This document shows, one piece after another, positions 42,415-51,304 of a DNA stretch of 64,000 nt. The notes under the pieces were generated by a model. It was not told where the DNA came from and did no database searches. It saw nothing but the letters and a program-made list of their open reading frames with translations. Numbering within the stretch: the stretch's first letter is position 1; each line of letters opens with the position of its first letter. The DNA is from Paenibacillus woosongensis (GTDB lineage: Bacteria; Bacillota; Bacilli; Paenibacillales; Paenibacillaceae): the NCBI RefSeq assembly GCF_030122845.1, contig NZ_CP126084.1, forward strand, positions 5,108,501-5,172,500. Reading direction: 5' to 3'. The translations under genes were made by a program, and so were the position numbers.

Positions 42415-43455
42415 TTAGATCGCCCTACAGGATTCCCTAATGACCAATTCCGTCGTGCCCACATATTTCTTGAATTCCTTATCCGGCTCTTCGATCGTCT
42501 TGATGAGCCTGCTGGCCAGCGTATCCACCATTTCGGCAAAATCAACATGAATCGACGTGAGTGCCGGCTGAATCCGCGAGCTGAGCAGGTGATCATCAAA
42601 GCCCATTAAGGATATATCCTCCGGTACGCTGAGACCAGCCTCCTGCAAGGCCGCCAAAGCGCCAAAGGCGACACTGTCGTTACAGGCAAATATCGCTGTA
42701 GGCAGCTCTTTCACATGGCCTAACCATTGCTTCACGGAGTTATATCCGCTTTTCTCACTAAAATCAGCCGGTATGATCCACTCTGGGTTCACCGCAAGCC
42801 CGTGAGAACGCATAGCAGCCTTGAATCCCTCCAGCCTCTCGGGCCCCGAGCAGCGCAGCGGGTCTCCGGCAATGAACCCGATCCTGCGGTGGTTCAGGCT
42901 TGCAAGATAATCGACGCCTTGCTTCATGCCCTGATCATTGCCGAAATTGCATATCACCCGATTGGGCTCATTCCGCCCTTCGATATGCTGGTCAATGATG
43001 CCGACCACATAACCCTCGGCAATAAGCTCTTCAATCAACGGTTCATGATTCGCAGCCCCGATGAAGACCCCTCCGTCGATCCGCTGCTGGTAGAAGGTTT
43101 CCTTGACTTTGCGCAGCACCTGGCTGTCCCTCGTGTTTCTTATAATATGGGTTAGCACATAATAACCCTTGTTGGATGCGCTTTCAATAAAGCCGGTTAT
43201 TAATGAGTTCGTGAGCGAATCATGAAATACTTCTTCCGGCGAAATCAGAAACAGACCAATGGTGCGAGTCTTCATCCCGGACATAATCCGTGCCGAAAAA
43301 TTCGGGGAATACTTGTACTGCTCGATGACCTGCATCACCTTATCGCGCGTTGCCTGCGGCACATTCGGGTAATTGTTGATGACCCTGCTTACCGTACTTC
43401 GGGACACGCCTGCAATCCGGGCGATTTCAATACTATTGATTTCATTCTTTCTCAT
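42415..43455 (-). CDS. LacI-family transcriptional repressor
   Basis: A protein of about 346 residues. The N-terminal HTH (SIEIARIAGVSRSTVSRVINNYPNVPQATRDKV, split here for description at about 8-40) and hinge are canonical LacI. The periplasmic-binding-like ligand domain spans about 60-330 (TIGLFLISPEEVF; HRRIGFIAGDPLRCSGPERLEGF; SLMGFDDHLLSSRIQPALTSI). The start is ATG 43455 with GGAGG five bases upstream; an earlier in-frame codon at 43467 lacks a site. A palindrome with core AACACGTGTT lies 52 bp upstream and the same core occurs twice before the GH9 gene, so it should autoregulate and control GH9 as well as the downstream VOC, SDR and ThuA genes, with a glycan breakdown product as inducer. 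Confidence 0.92.
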   Translation of the reverse strand: MRKNEINSIEIARIAGVSRSTVSRVINNYPNVPQATRDKVMQVIEQYKYSPNFSARIMSGMKTRTIGLFLISPEEVFHDSLTNSLITGFIESASNKGYYVLTHIIRNTRDSQVLRKVKETFYQQRIDGGVFIGAANHEPLIEELIAEGYVVGIIDQHIEGRNEPNRVICNFGNDQGMKQGVDYLASLNHRRIGFIAGDPLRCSGPERLEGFKAAMRSHGLAVNPEWIIPADFSEKSGYNSVKQWLGHVKELPTAIFACNDSVAFGALAALQEAGLSVPEDISLMGFDDHLLSSRIQPALTSIHVDFAEMVDTLASRLIKTIEEPDKEFKKYVGTTELVIRESCRAI

Positions 43456-43502
43456 ATGTCCCTCCACTTAACACATGCCCGCAGGGATATCCAGCGATAG
43501 AT

Positions 43503-43520
43503 TGTGAACACGTGTTTACA
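43503..43520. promoter_or_regulatory. LacI operator O1, upstream of lacI
   Basis: TGTGAACACGTGTTTACA, with the 10-bp perfect palindrome AACACGTGTT at 43507-43516, lies 52 bp before the repressor start. The central CG and A/T-rich flanks fit LacI-family operators. Confidence 0.8.
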
Positions 43521-43587
43521 AGCACAATTTACCTCAGTCTTCATGCCATGTCAATAACATTTGCATGTACTATAGAGATAGTGGCAT

Positions 43588-43612
43588 ATAAAAGCCCCAC
43601 TGTCGCCGGGGC
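43588..43612 (-). terminator. Terminator of the GH9 gene
   Basis: GCCCC (43594-43598) and GGGGC (43608-43612) form a short GC stem; on the minus strand it is followed by TTTTATATG. It separates GH9 from lacI. Confidence 0.8.
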
Positions 43613-43632
43613 TCTTTGGCTCGCTTTACTTT

Positions 43633-45255
43633 TTATGCAAAATGGGACAATACGAATACTGCAGGAGAATTCCAATAGATCGTAACCTCATTGGTAGCAT
43701 AGCTCTCCATGACATCGGCAAAGGAGGCGGCCGGCGCTTTGTCCGCCAAATGCTCGCGTGCATACTCATCCTGCTTGCCATAGTTTGGGCCGCCCGACAC
43801 TAACCCGGGAACAGGCGCTTCGACGCCGTCTCCTTCGGAAGGACGATGATGCGGATGCAGGATCGGCCGGCTGCCAAGTCCGGTAACATAGCTTATGCCC
43901 ACCACATTAGCTCCAAACAAGTAATGAACGTGCTCTAGCGCGCAGCGCTCATACGTTTGAGAGCCTAACAAGCGGTCCGCGATTAGCAGCAGCATGGCAT
44001 GATTCATTACCAGCATGTTGCTGCCCCAAATATACTGCTCCGGTCTAAGCGAAATACCGAACCCGTCTTCGCGGCTTACCGCCGCAAGCTCATCGGCCCG
44101 CTGCTGCAAACCAGCCAATAGACGAGCCGCTAATTGGGGCTCATTCTCCCGCTCCGACAACAGATAGGAAATCGTGCCGTATCCGCCCATGTCTGCCCAG
44201 CCCAGCTCGTATTTATCAAACGCATCCTGTCCGGCAAAGCCCCGGAAGGCCTCATGATAACGCGCCTCTCCGGTAGTGCGGTACAATTCGGCCGCTGCCC
44301 AGTAGCGTTCATCCAGATCCTGCTCGTCGCCATACTCTCCGGTGAAGACCTCGGCCGGATTGCGGAACCCTGGATATTCGGGATGGCGCTCCAGCCATGC
44401 CCAGGCCTGCTCTGCGGCCTTGAGGCAGGATGTGGCGAAGGCGGCGTCATGGGGAGCGTAAACCCGCGCCGCCATGGCCATAACGCCGGCAAAGCATCCA
44501 GTCGCCGTGGCGGATATCGGCGATATGTACAGCTCCGCCGTATCTGCCTCCGGCATGACAGCCGGGCCCGGAAACTGCAAGGTCGTGAGTTTATGATAGG
44601 CGCCGCCGCTCTCACCGTCCTGCATGCGAAGCAGCCATTCCAGCTCATACCGGCATTCGTGCAATACATCCGGCATAACGCCATCGCTCTCCGGCAGCGG
44701 CAGGGCCCCTTCAAAGGCCTGGGGATAGCATTCATAAGCTAGCAGCAGATCCGCTACCGCTTTAGCGCCAGGCACCACGTATTTGCCATAATCCCCGGCA
44801 TCATGCCACCCTCCCCAGGCGTCAATTCTCCGTGGCTCCTCCCCATAAACAAGGGCAGGCGTGAGGTGACATGCCGCATGCTTCCACGGACCTGCATATT
44901 TCTCTTCCAGCTCCATGCCGCAGCGAAAGAAATAGAACGCTTTCAAAAGTGCCTGATGAGCTTCCTCATAAACGGCGTCCGAGATTACAAACGGGTACGA
45001 GCTGTGCCCCTCTCCTGCCTCAATCCGATACGTGCCCGGCTGACTCCAGACGGAGAAATCGCCCCGGCTCACCTTAATTCCGCTAGCCTGATCGTCAACC
45101 GCAGGCATCGTGTCCCCCTGCCAAACCACTGCGCCGCTGGCATGATCGACAAGCCGAAAGCGGCCTGCTTCTCCTGTAATCATGGCAATCTTTGCGTCTG
45201 TGCTGCGGTAGCCTAGCTGATTCACAGCTATGCTGCCTTGCTCCTCCATGTGCAT
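43633..45255 (-). CDS. Intracellular glycoside hydrolase family 9 enzyme
   Basis: A protein of about 540 residues. Residues about 5-95 are the CelD-type immunoglobulin-like N domain (SIAVNQLGYRSTDAKIAMI; GDFSVWSQPGTYRI). The (alpha/alpha)6 domain contains WHDAGDYGKYVVPG (about 151-164) with the catalytic base Asp and ends with ESYATNEVTIYWNSPAVF, where Glu is the acid. FGANVVGISYVTGLGSRPILHPHHR is the conserved HPHHR substrate loop. There is no signal peptide, unlike secreted endoglucanases, so it should act on imported oligosaccharides such as cello- or chito-oligomers. I chose ATG 45255, ten bases after GAAGGAGG, over an upstream frame start at 45333. Two LacI-type operators precede it. Confidence 0.9.
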   Translation of the reverse strand: MHMEEQGSIAVNQLGYRSTDAKIAMITGEAGRFRLVDHASGAVVWQGDTMPAVDDQASGIKVSRGDFSVWSQPGTYRIEAGEGHSSYPFVISDAVYEEAHQALLKAFYFFRCGMELEEKYAGPWKHAACHLTPALVYGEEPRRIDAWGGWHDAGDYGKYVVPGAKAVADLLLAYECYPQAFEGALPLPESDGVMPDVLHECRYELEWLLRMQDGESGGAYHKLTTLQFPGPAVMPEADTAELYISPISATATGCFAGVMAMAARVYAPHDAAFATSCLKAAEQAWAWLERHPEYPGFRNPAEVFTGEYGDEQDLDERYWAAAELYRTTGEARYHEAFRGFAGQDAFDKYELGWADMGGYGTISYLLSERENEPQLAARLLAGLQQRADELAAVSREDGFGISLRPEQYIWGSNMLVMNHAMLLLIADRLLGSQTYERCALEHVHYLFGANVVGISYVTGLGSRPILHPHHRPSEGDGVEAPVPGLVSGGPNYGKQDEYAREHLADKAPAASFADVMESYATNEVTIYWNSPAVFVLSHFA

Positions 45256-45324
45256 GCGTCGTCGTCCTCCTTCTACCTCTAATTTCAATACTAATGATAA
45301 TCTGTCTTTCTCCATATATTCTTT

Positions 45325-45342
45325 CGTTAACACGTGTTTAAG
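45325..45342. promoter_or_regulatory. LacI operator O2, upstream of GH9
   Basis: TCGTTAACACGTGTTTAA contains the perfect AACACGTGTT core at 45329-45338, 74 bp upstream of the GH9 start. It matches the sites at 43503 and 45423. Confidence 0.78.
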
Positions 45343-45422
45343 GAAAAATGATGCTTAATGAAGTGAACATAGGGCATTAGCTATATTCCACGCCAATTGC
45401 CACATGTTGAAGACGCTTAAGC

Positions 45423-45440
45423 TGTGAACACGTGTTTATG
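45423..45440. promoter_or_regulatory. LacI operator O3, upstream of GH9
   Basis: TGTGAACACGTGTTTATG carries the AACACGTGTT core at 45427-45436. It is nearly identical to the lacI-proximal operator, and its centre lies 98 bp from that of O2, a distance compatible with DNA looping. Confidence 0.78.
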
Positions 45441-45571
45441 GGTCAAATCTACATCAGCTTCTTTTCCTTGTCAATACTAGAACATGGCATTCTGGGAAAC
45501 AAAAAATGACCGTCCTCCGAATTTATCGAAGAACAGCCATCATTTTTCACGCTGCTTTTTCCACTCCACCG

Positions 45572-46948
45572 TCACCTACCGCCGTGCCCCTTGAACTTGA
45601 CCAGCGACCAAAGATACAAAAAGAGCAGGAACACCAGGCACACCCCGATACTAAGCATATTTTGACGATCAAAAAGAAACAGTACGGCGATCACCGTCAG
45701 GCTCACTACAGCCAGGATCGTAATATAAGGAAACCCCCATACGCGAAAGCTTGGCTGCACGGGATAGCTGCGGCGCAGCTTCAGCTGGGACAAGCAAATG
45801 CTGATCCACACCAGCAGCACGACAAACCCCGGCACCGCCATAAGGAAGCGGAATAACCCGTCTTGAAAGAGATAGGCCAGAATAGCGCCCCCGATTAATA
45901 CCGCCGCACACAGCTTCAGGCTGTTCATCGGCACTCCCCGTTTCGTTGTGCGGGCCAAGTAAGGCGACGCTTCGCCGCTAGCCGCCATCGAATAGAGCAT
46001 CCGGGTGGCACCGTAAATCCCCGAGTTGGCTGCAGACAATACCGCCGTAACGAGAATAAAATTCATCACGTGCGCTGATCCCTGCATTCCCGTGCTGGCC
46101 AGCACCTGGACGAAGGGGCTGCTCTCACTGTTCAGCTGATTCCAGGGAATCAGGCTGCAAATCACGAGAATCGGCAGTGTATAGAAAAGAATGACCCGCA
46201 GAATAAAACTTTTTACTACCTTAGGCAGTACTTTGTCCACGTCTTGTGTTTCGGTCAAGGTCAGCCCGATCAGCTCCGAGCCGCCATAGGAGAACATCAC
46301 CACCAGCAGGGCAGCAATAATCGCCGTCCAGCCGTTTGGCAGAAATCCGCCGTAATCCACCAGATTGTGCAATCCCCCCGTGCCTTCCACAGACCATACA
46401 CCGGACAAAAATAATACGCCCAGCACAATAAATACTATGATTATGCCAATCTTAATGCCTGCCAGCCAAAACTCTGCTTCCCCAAAACCGCTGACGCTCA
46501 GCATATTTATCCCCAGAACCAGTGCCGCGCACCCCAAGGTTAACAGCCATAACGGGGCATCCGGAAGCCAGTATTGCAAGAAGCTGCCTGCGGCAAGCAC
46601 CTCTATCACACATACCGTCAGCCACATGAAGCAGTAGAGCCAGCCAATAATAAATGACAGCCGCTCACCGAACGCCTCCCGAATAAAGTCCTTCATATTG
46701 CGGTTTGGATACACCATCGCCATTTCAGCAATGGCTCCCATCACGATGAGCAGCAGCAATCCTGCCAAAATATATGAAATGACGATGCCCGGACCCGCTA
46801 TACTGATCGTCTCGTAGCTTCCCTTGAATATTCCCGTGCCGATAACGCCGCCCATGGCCATAAAAGTAATATGACGAGGCCGCAGTTTCTTGTGCAGTGT
46901 CCCCTGTTCCAGTTCATGCTCGTTAGCTTGTACCCTCTCCTGCGACAT
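45572..46948 (-). CDS. Amino acid permease (APC superfamily)
   Basis: A protein of about 458 residues with twelve predicted membrane helices. The N-terminal LRPRHITFMAMGGVIGTGIFKGSYETISIAGPG is the APC substrate and Na+/H+ site of the AAT family (LysP, GabP, AnsP type), and GGSELIGLTLTETQDV in the middle is equally typical. Specificity cannot be told. ATG 46948 has GGAAGGAG eight bases upstream; the frame begins eight codons earlier without a site. The gene is separated from GH9 by about 315 bp that hold the LacI operators and no terminator that I can see except a weak one; it is probably an independent unit. Confidence 0.9.
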   Translation of the reverse strand: MSQERVQANEHELEQGTLHKKLRPRHITFMAMGGVIGTGIFKGSYETISIAGPGIVISYILAGLLLLIVMGAIAEMAMVYPNRNMKDFIREAFGERLSFIIGWLYCFMWLTVCVIEVLAAGSFLQYWLPDAPLWLLTLGCAALVLGINMLSVSGFGEAEFWLAGIKIGIIIVFIVLGVLFLSGVWSVEGTGGLHNLVDYGGFLPNGWTAIIAALLVVMFSYGGSELIGLTLTETQDVDKVLPKVVKSFILRVILFYTLPILVICSLIPWNQLNSESSPFVQVLASTGMQGSAHVMNFILVTAVLSAANSGIYGATRMLYSMAASGEASPYLARTTKRGVPMNSLKLCAAVLIGGAILAYLFQDGLFRFLMAVPGFVVLLVWISICLSQLKLRRSYPVQPSFRVWGFPYITILAVVSLTVIAVLFLFDRQNMLSIGVCLVFLLFLYLWSLVKFKGHGGR

Positions 46949-47096
46949 TTTCTGACTCCTTCCAATGCTCAAGCTCTTTTGTTACACCTAAAATTACAGT
47001 TTACTCTTATTCCTCAAAACATGCACGCTCAAATCATACATCACCAAATAACCCCAAATAATACCCGTCGATAGAACGCAAAATAAGCCGCTGCCA

Positions 47097-47664
47097 TCAG
47101 TGGCTTATCCAATCCACCCAACCAAAGAGATTTCGGCCCGATTCTAGCCCAACCACATCCAGAATAGGCCGTCGATAACCCCAAGGCTGTACATATAATA
47201 CAAGCCGAATAACATGCTGACCGCCCCGGTAATTCGCGTTAAAGTCATTTTCAGGCTCCGGTTGTTCGCGCTTAATCCAAAGGGGATCCCTGGTCGTAAA
47301 AATCAACATTCCAGCGATCGTCCCGAGACCGAACCCCTGGTTATATATTCCAGCCAGTACCGTCCGTTCCTGTTTTCGCTGAACCGCAAGCCGAAGCACT
47401 CCCGTCCATTGCTCCATCTATCTTAGCCCCTCTAGCACCCGTTGCCCTGTTCTTCCCTCCGCTGTACCCGATCCAAGTCCCTATCACCGAACAAGCCAGC
47501 GCGATCAATCCCAACGGATAACTGGAAATGACAATAGCTGCCAGAACGATCAGTCCAGTAGCCGCATTCTCGATTAACAAGACTTGAGATATCCCCCTGA
47601 TAACCGCCAGGACAAATAACTTGGTATGACCATCTGGCTGGGCCTTTCGCTCGGTATTTTGCAT
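47097..47664 (-). pseudogene. Decayed urea-transporter / UreH-like membrane gene
   Basis: The first part, from ATG 47664, reads KLFVLAVIRGISQVLLIENAATGLIVLAAIVISSYPLGLIA, a good match to the start of bacterial urea transporters, but it then loses the frame near 47450. Further on, other minus frames carry GFGLGTIAGMLIFTT and then LTRITGAVSMLFGLYYMYSLGVIDGLF, which look like the C-terminal helices of UreH/NreB-like transporters. Three frames and no continuous product indicate a fused, decayed remnant, possibly of a lost urea-use locus. Confidence 0.55.
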
Positions 47665-47762
47665 GCTGCTCCCTCTATTTCAGTATTAATTGGACTAGTA
47701 TGTGCTTTGTCATATTTTTACATACTTACTTTGCTTGATTTGAGGCTTCTCTTGCTCAAAAC

Positions 47763-47784
47763 AAAAAAACACCCTTTAGGGTGT
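47763..47784 (-). terminator. Rho-independent terminator of the YiiX-like gene
   Basis: ACACCCT and AGGGTGT pair around TT; on the minus strand a run of seven T follows. It lies about 54 bp after the stop of the YiiX-like gene. Confidence 0.85.
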
Positions 47785-47837
47785 CTTTGTCCATATTGCC
47801 TATTTACTTCAAGAAGCCCTGCAAATTTTCTTGGTGG

Positions 47838-48389
47838 TTAATCCTCACGGTATTCCGGTTCATAATCGCTTAGCTTTCCTTCGTAGATCAGCTGCAATCG
47901 GTCGCTCTGCCGAAAATCGTCCGGTGTTACGAGCGCCGGCAGCTTGTTCCACAGCTTAATGCCGGATCTGTCTAGAATTTCCGCAACAAATTGCGAGCAG
48001 AAATAAGAGTTGCTGAATTCGACAGGTTCCTTTAGCGCGATGCCGACCACGCCCAGAATGTTATATAAATACTTATTGCGGCTGCGGATGAAAATATGCA
48101 GGACCCGCTTCATCTTCTCGACTTCACGCTCGGATACCTTGAGCTCATAAAGAACGCACGTCGTATTTGGATACTTGCTGAACGTGCCCGTCTTGATATC
48201 CTCCTTCACGAATCCCCCGTTGAGCGGATTATTCGGGCTCTTTCGCCCAAAGCTGTACAGCTCAGACAGCTCCCGGTTGAAGGATATAGATGCATGATTG
48301 TATGGGGCTCTCGTATACCCCTTGATCATCCTCGTAAAAAGCGTCCCGGTATTCGTAAGCAAAATAAAAACCGAACGATCATCTGCCAT
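47838..48389 (-). CDS. YiiX/YebB-like permuted NlpC/P60 hydrolase
   Basis: A 183-residue protein without a signal peptide. It contains a circularly permuted papain-like fold: APYNHASISFNRELSELYSFGRK with the His, and NSYFCSQFVAEIL with the nucleophile Cys. That order, His before Cys, defines the YiiX/LRAT-like branch, whose members may act as amidases, peptidases or acyltransferases on unknown substrates. ATG 48389 follows AAGGGG at about ten bases. It is monocistronic, with a divergent CdsA-like membrane gene 101 bp away. Confidence 0.85.
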   Translation of the reverse strand: MADDRSVFILLTNTGTLFTRMIKGYTRAPYNHASISFNRELSELYSFGRKSPNNPLNGGFVKEDIKTGTFSKYPNTTCVLYELKVSEREVEKMKRVLHIFIRSRNKYLYNILGVVGIALKEPVEFSNSYFCSQFVAEILDRSGIKLWNKLPALVTPDDFRQSDRLQLIYEGKLSDYEPEYRED

Positions 48390-48490
48390 TTACGAAATTC
48401 CCCTTATCAAAAATGAGTTGTTCCTTCATAATAACATATGATCGCCCCCTGGTGGGTCTTACGTCATGACAAGGTGGATGGTGAAGGGCA

Positions 48491-49405
48491 ATGAACAGCT
48501 CGCTCATAACTTTAACCCTGATTTTTACTGCATTATTAGTCATTCAGGTTATCTATTATGTCCTGAACAAAATACAGCCGGACAAAGATTACGCCGCTAT
48601 CGGCACCAAAATCAAGACCTGGTGGGGCATGTTCTTTATTTTTTGTCTGGCCACTCTATTTAATCCGGTCGTTTCGCTGCTGTCCCTCATGGTGCTTACC
48701 TTCTTCGCGCTGAAGGAGTATTTCTCCATGATCCGCTCCAGAAAAGCCGACCGCAGATTGTATCTTTGGGCTTACTTGTCCATCCCGGTACAGTTTTACT
48801 GGATCTACATCGAGTGGTATGGGATGTTCATTATCTTTATCCCGATCTATGTGTTCCTATTCCTGCCGCTCCCGCGGCTGATCAACAAAGGCACGGTCGG
48901 CTTCCTGCGCAGTGTCAGCTCCACCCAGTGGGGACTCATGCTGATGGTATTCGGGCTTAGCCACCTCGCCTATTTCCAGTTTGCCACGCCGGAGTATGGC
49001 GCAGGGCTTGTATTGTTCCTGGTCGTGCTGACCCAGTTGAATGACGTCGCCCATCATGTGGCATCGCTTTATTTCGGCAAACGCAAAGTCGTTCCGACGG
49101 CCAATCCCTACCTGACCTGGGAAGGGTTTGCCTTCGCATTCCTGGTGACGACCGCAGCGGCCTATTTGATCCACCCCTACCTGACGCCACTCGGTCCTGT
49201 GTTCGGAGTGTTCTCCGGCATGCTGATCAGCTTGAGCGGGTTCTTCGGCAGCTTGACGGTTTCGGTGCTGAAGCGGGATTTGCTCATCGGCGACGACAAC
49301 AAGTTCGATGCGCTTAAAGAAAGCTACCTCAGCCGGGTTGATAGTCTGGCTTATACTTCACCGGTTATTTTCCACGTTATTCGTTACTTTTTTGATTTCA
49401 TGTAG
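48491..49405 (+). CDS. CdsA-family phosphatidate cytidylyltransferase-like membrane protein
   Basis: A 304-residue protein with about eight membrane helices. The C-terminal part SLSGFFGSLTVSVLKRDLLIGD with a downstream DSL is the CdsA signature region (S-x-x-x-F-G-D/S-x-x-x-S-x-x-K-R-x-x-x-x-K-D), in a variant form in which the second Asp region differs (GDDNKFDALKESYLSRVDSLAYTSPVIF). LTQLNDVAHHVASLYFGKRK holds the other conserved acidic site. It would make CDP-diacylglycerol or a related lipid precursor. Being a second copy beside the essential cdsA elsewhere is likely, and its exact substrate is uncertain. A PhzF-like gene follows after 47 bp on the same strand. Confidence 0.82.
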   Translation: MNSSLITLTLIFTALLVIQVIYYVLNKIQPDKDYAAIGTKIKTWWGMFFIFCLATLFNPVVSLLSLMVLTFFALKEYFSMIRSRKADRRLYLWAYLSIPVQFYWIYIEWYGMFIIFIPIYVFLFLPLPRLINKGTVGFLRSVSSTQWGLMLMVFGLSHLAYFQFATPEYGAGLVLFLVVLTQLNDVAHHVASLYFGKRKVVPTANPYLTWEGFAFAFLVTTAAAYLIHPYLTPLGPVFGVFSGMLISLSGFFGSLTVSVLKRDLLIGDDNKFDALKESYLSRVDSLAYTSPVIFHVIRYFFDFM

Positions 49406-49452
49406 CCTGTTGAATGTACAATCTTACTTTGAATGCCAAGGAGTTGCTTACT

Positions 49453-50325
49453 GTGGAATTCTATATCGTTGATGTATTTGCAGAACAAAAATATCAAGGC
49501 AACCCGCTCGCCGTGCTGCTGCCGGACCGGGAACTGACCACGGAAGAGATGCAGCAGATCGCCAAAGAGATCAACTTCTCGGAAACGACCTTCATCATGT
49601 CGGGCAAACAGAGGGACGGGGGATACCCTGTGCGCATTTTTACCCCGGATGTGGAAATACCCTTTGCGGGACATCCTTCGCTTGGAACGGCCTTTGTCAT
49701 TCATCACCGGCTTGATCCGGATAAGAGCAGGCATATTCTCCTGAATCTTGGCGTGGGCCAAATTCCCGTCTCCTTTGCCGAAGGATCAGACAACGAGTTA
49801 TGGATGAAGCAGCAGCAGCCTGTATTCGGGGAGGCTATCGTTCCTTCCGTGATCGCAGAGATACTCCAAATTTCTGTCGAGGACATCCAGACCGCCTACC
49901 CCATCCACGTATCCTCAACAGGGCTTCCATCCGTCATTGTCCCTTTAGAGACCCTGGATGCTGTGCGAAAATGCGAGGTTGACCCTAGGAAGTATAAAGC
50001 CTTCCTCGAAAATATAGCGGATGCGAATCTCCTCGTGTTCTCCGAGGAGACCCTTCATGAGCAAAATGATTTGCATGTGCGGGTATTCGTCAATGACACG
50101 GGGTATTATGAAGATCCCGCTACCGGCAGTGCCAATGGGAATCTGGCAGGTTACCTGTTAAAGCACAAATGTTTGCAAAAGAGCGAAATTCAGCTTCGTA
50201 TCGAGCAAGGGTACGCCGCTGGGCGTCCTTCCCTCCTGCACATAGATGCCTCTAAGAATGGTGATGCTTACGACATCAATATCGGCGGGCGGGTATTCTT
50301 TGTCGCCAAAGGCGAATGGCTGTAG
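49453..50325 (+). CDS. PhzF-family isomerase
   Basis: A protein of about 290 residues in the diaminopimelate-epimerase-like fold. FYIVDVFAEQKYQGNPLAVLLP opens the protein, INFSETTFI holds the catalytic Glu, and IPFAGHPSLGTAFVI and DPATGSANGNLAGYLL are the paired substrate loops. Most PhzF homologues outside phenazine clusters have unknown substrates. The frame starts at 49414, but GTG 49453 with AAGGAG nine bases upstream fits the family N-terminus. It shares the strand with the CdsA-like gene and is followed by the truncated sigma-factor gene. Confidence 0.9.
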   Translation: MEFYIVDVFAEQKYQGNPLAVLLPDRELTTEEMQQIAKEINFSETTFIMSGKQRDGGYPVRIFTPDVEIPFAGHPSLGTAFVIHHRLDPDKSRHILLNLGVGQIPVSFAEGSDNELWMKQQQPVFGEAIVPSVIAEILQISVEDIQTAYPIHVSSTGLPSVIVPLETLDAVRKCEVDPRKYKAFLENIADANLLVFSEETLHEQNDLHVRVFVNDTGYYEDPATGSANGNLAGYLLKHKCLQKSEIQLRIEQGYAAGRPSLLHIDASKNGDAYDINIGGRVFFVAKGEWL

Positions 50326-50394
50326 CACCTCCGCCACGAAGTGCGGATATTGCAGGAGATTGGGGGGCCATGATCAAGCAAGGAAGGTGATCCC

Positions 50395-50616
50395 GTGACC
50401 GAAGAAATTTATCCATCCGATAAGCAGCTGGCAGCAAGCGCAGTTGAAGGTGATTTTGAAGCGTTCCGGGCGATCGTGGGCCGCTATTCCAAAGTCCTTC
50501 TATCTGTGGCCTACAGCATATTGGGAGATTGCCACGAAGCCCAGGATGCCGTTCAAGAAACCTTTGTGAAATGCTATCAAAACTTACATAATTTAAAAGA
50601 CCCCGCAACCGCATAA
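50395..50616 (+). pseudogene. Truncated ECF sigma factor (region 2 only)
   Basis: GTG 50395, with GGAAGG before it, starts a 73-residue product. DKQLAASAVEGDFEAFRAIVGRYSKVLLSVAYSILGD and AQDAVQETFVKCYQNL are region 2.1-2.4 of an ECF sigma factor. The frame ends after DPATA with no region 4 and no anti-sigma gene downstream, so promoter -35 recognition is lost. It is best treated as a 3'-deleted pseudogene, though a region-2 fragment could still be made. Confidence 0.75.
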
Positions 50617-50656
50617 TGAAATGAGCTGCTAGCAAAATTATTGACCTCCAAACAGA

Positions 50657-50698
50657 AGGACAGTCCTCTACCTGATCGTGTAAGGGACTGTCTTTATT
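50657..50698. terminator. Terminator hairpin between convergent units
   Basis: GACAGTCC (50659-50666) and GGACTGTC (50685-50692) form an 8-bp stem with an 18-base loop, followed on the plus strand by TTTATTCTGTTT. It lies between the sigma-factor remnant and hxlB. Confidence 0.75.
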
Positions 50699-50708
50699 CT
50701 GTTTGTAA

Positions 50709-51296
50709 CTATTCCAAATTAGCATGATTCCCGTACATCGTGCGGCCGCTAAGCTCCTGCTTGTCCATCAGCGCCAAAATAACGGCATCGCATGCCAGCA
50801 GCAGCAGCTGTTCAAATAATGAACCCATCGGCTGAACCGTTACTGTTGCTGGTGCATTGGTTTCTGCATTGTCGGCTTGATCCTTCGGCGCCCCAGGCAG
50901 CTTCACCATGAAGTCTGCCAGTCGGCCAAGGGTTGAATCTGGAGAGAGCGTCAGCGCTCCTACCGCAGCTTCTAGGCTCCGCGCCTTTTCTGCCATAGGC
51001 ACGAGCGATCGCGTCTCACCCGAGCCTGAACCGATCAAGAGCAGATCGTCTTTACCCAAGCTCCGGGTAACCGTCTCTCCCACGACATACACCTCTAATC
51101 CAAGGTGCATCAGCCGCATGGCGAAGGCCCGCATCATCAGCCCAGAACGGCCTGCCCCGGCTACAAAAATGCGTCCCGCCGATAGAATAGCTGCGGCCAA
51201 CTGGTCCAGCTGCTCTACAGCGATTTCATTCGCAGCTTGTTCCAATTCGGACATGATCGCGGCCAGATGACGATGGCTACTAACATTGCTGACCAT
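50709..51296 (-). CDS. hxlB: 6-phospho-3-hexuloisomerase
   Basis: A protein of about 195 residues with an SIS sugar-isomerase domain: GRIFVAGAGRSGLMMRAFAMRLMHLG, DDLLLIGSGSGETRSLVPMAEKA and KLPGAPKDQ are typical of HxlB. It converts arabino-3-hexulose 6-phosphate to fructose 6-phosphate, the second step of the ribulose monophosphate route of formaldehyde fixation. The frame begins with GTG at 51305; I prefer ATG 51296, preceded by a GGTGAAT-like site. It directly follows hxlA, whose gene carries a frameshift, so the pathway may be broken in this strain. Confidence 0.9.
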   Translation of the reverse strand: MVSNVSSHRHLAAIMSELEQAANEIAVEQLDQLAAAILSAGRIFVAGAGRSGLMMRAFAMRLMHLGLEVYVVGETVTRSLGKDDLLLIGSGSGETRSLVPMAEKARSLEAAVGALTLSPDSTLGRLADFMVKLPGAPKDQADNAETNAPATVTVQPMGSLFEQLLLLACDAVILALMDKQELSGRTMYGNHANLE

Positions 51297-51304
51297 ATTC
51301 ACCA

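Noticed and set aside
44130..44742. Overlapping open frames of about 200 codons on both strands
   Set aside because: Both are off-frame or antisense to the GH9 gene, whose catalytic motifs are intact in the chosen frame.
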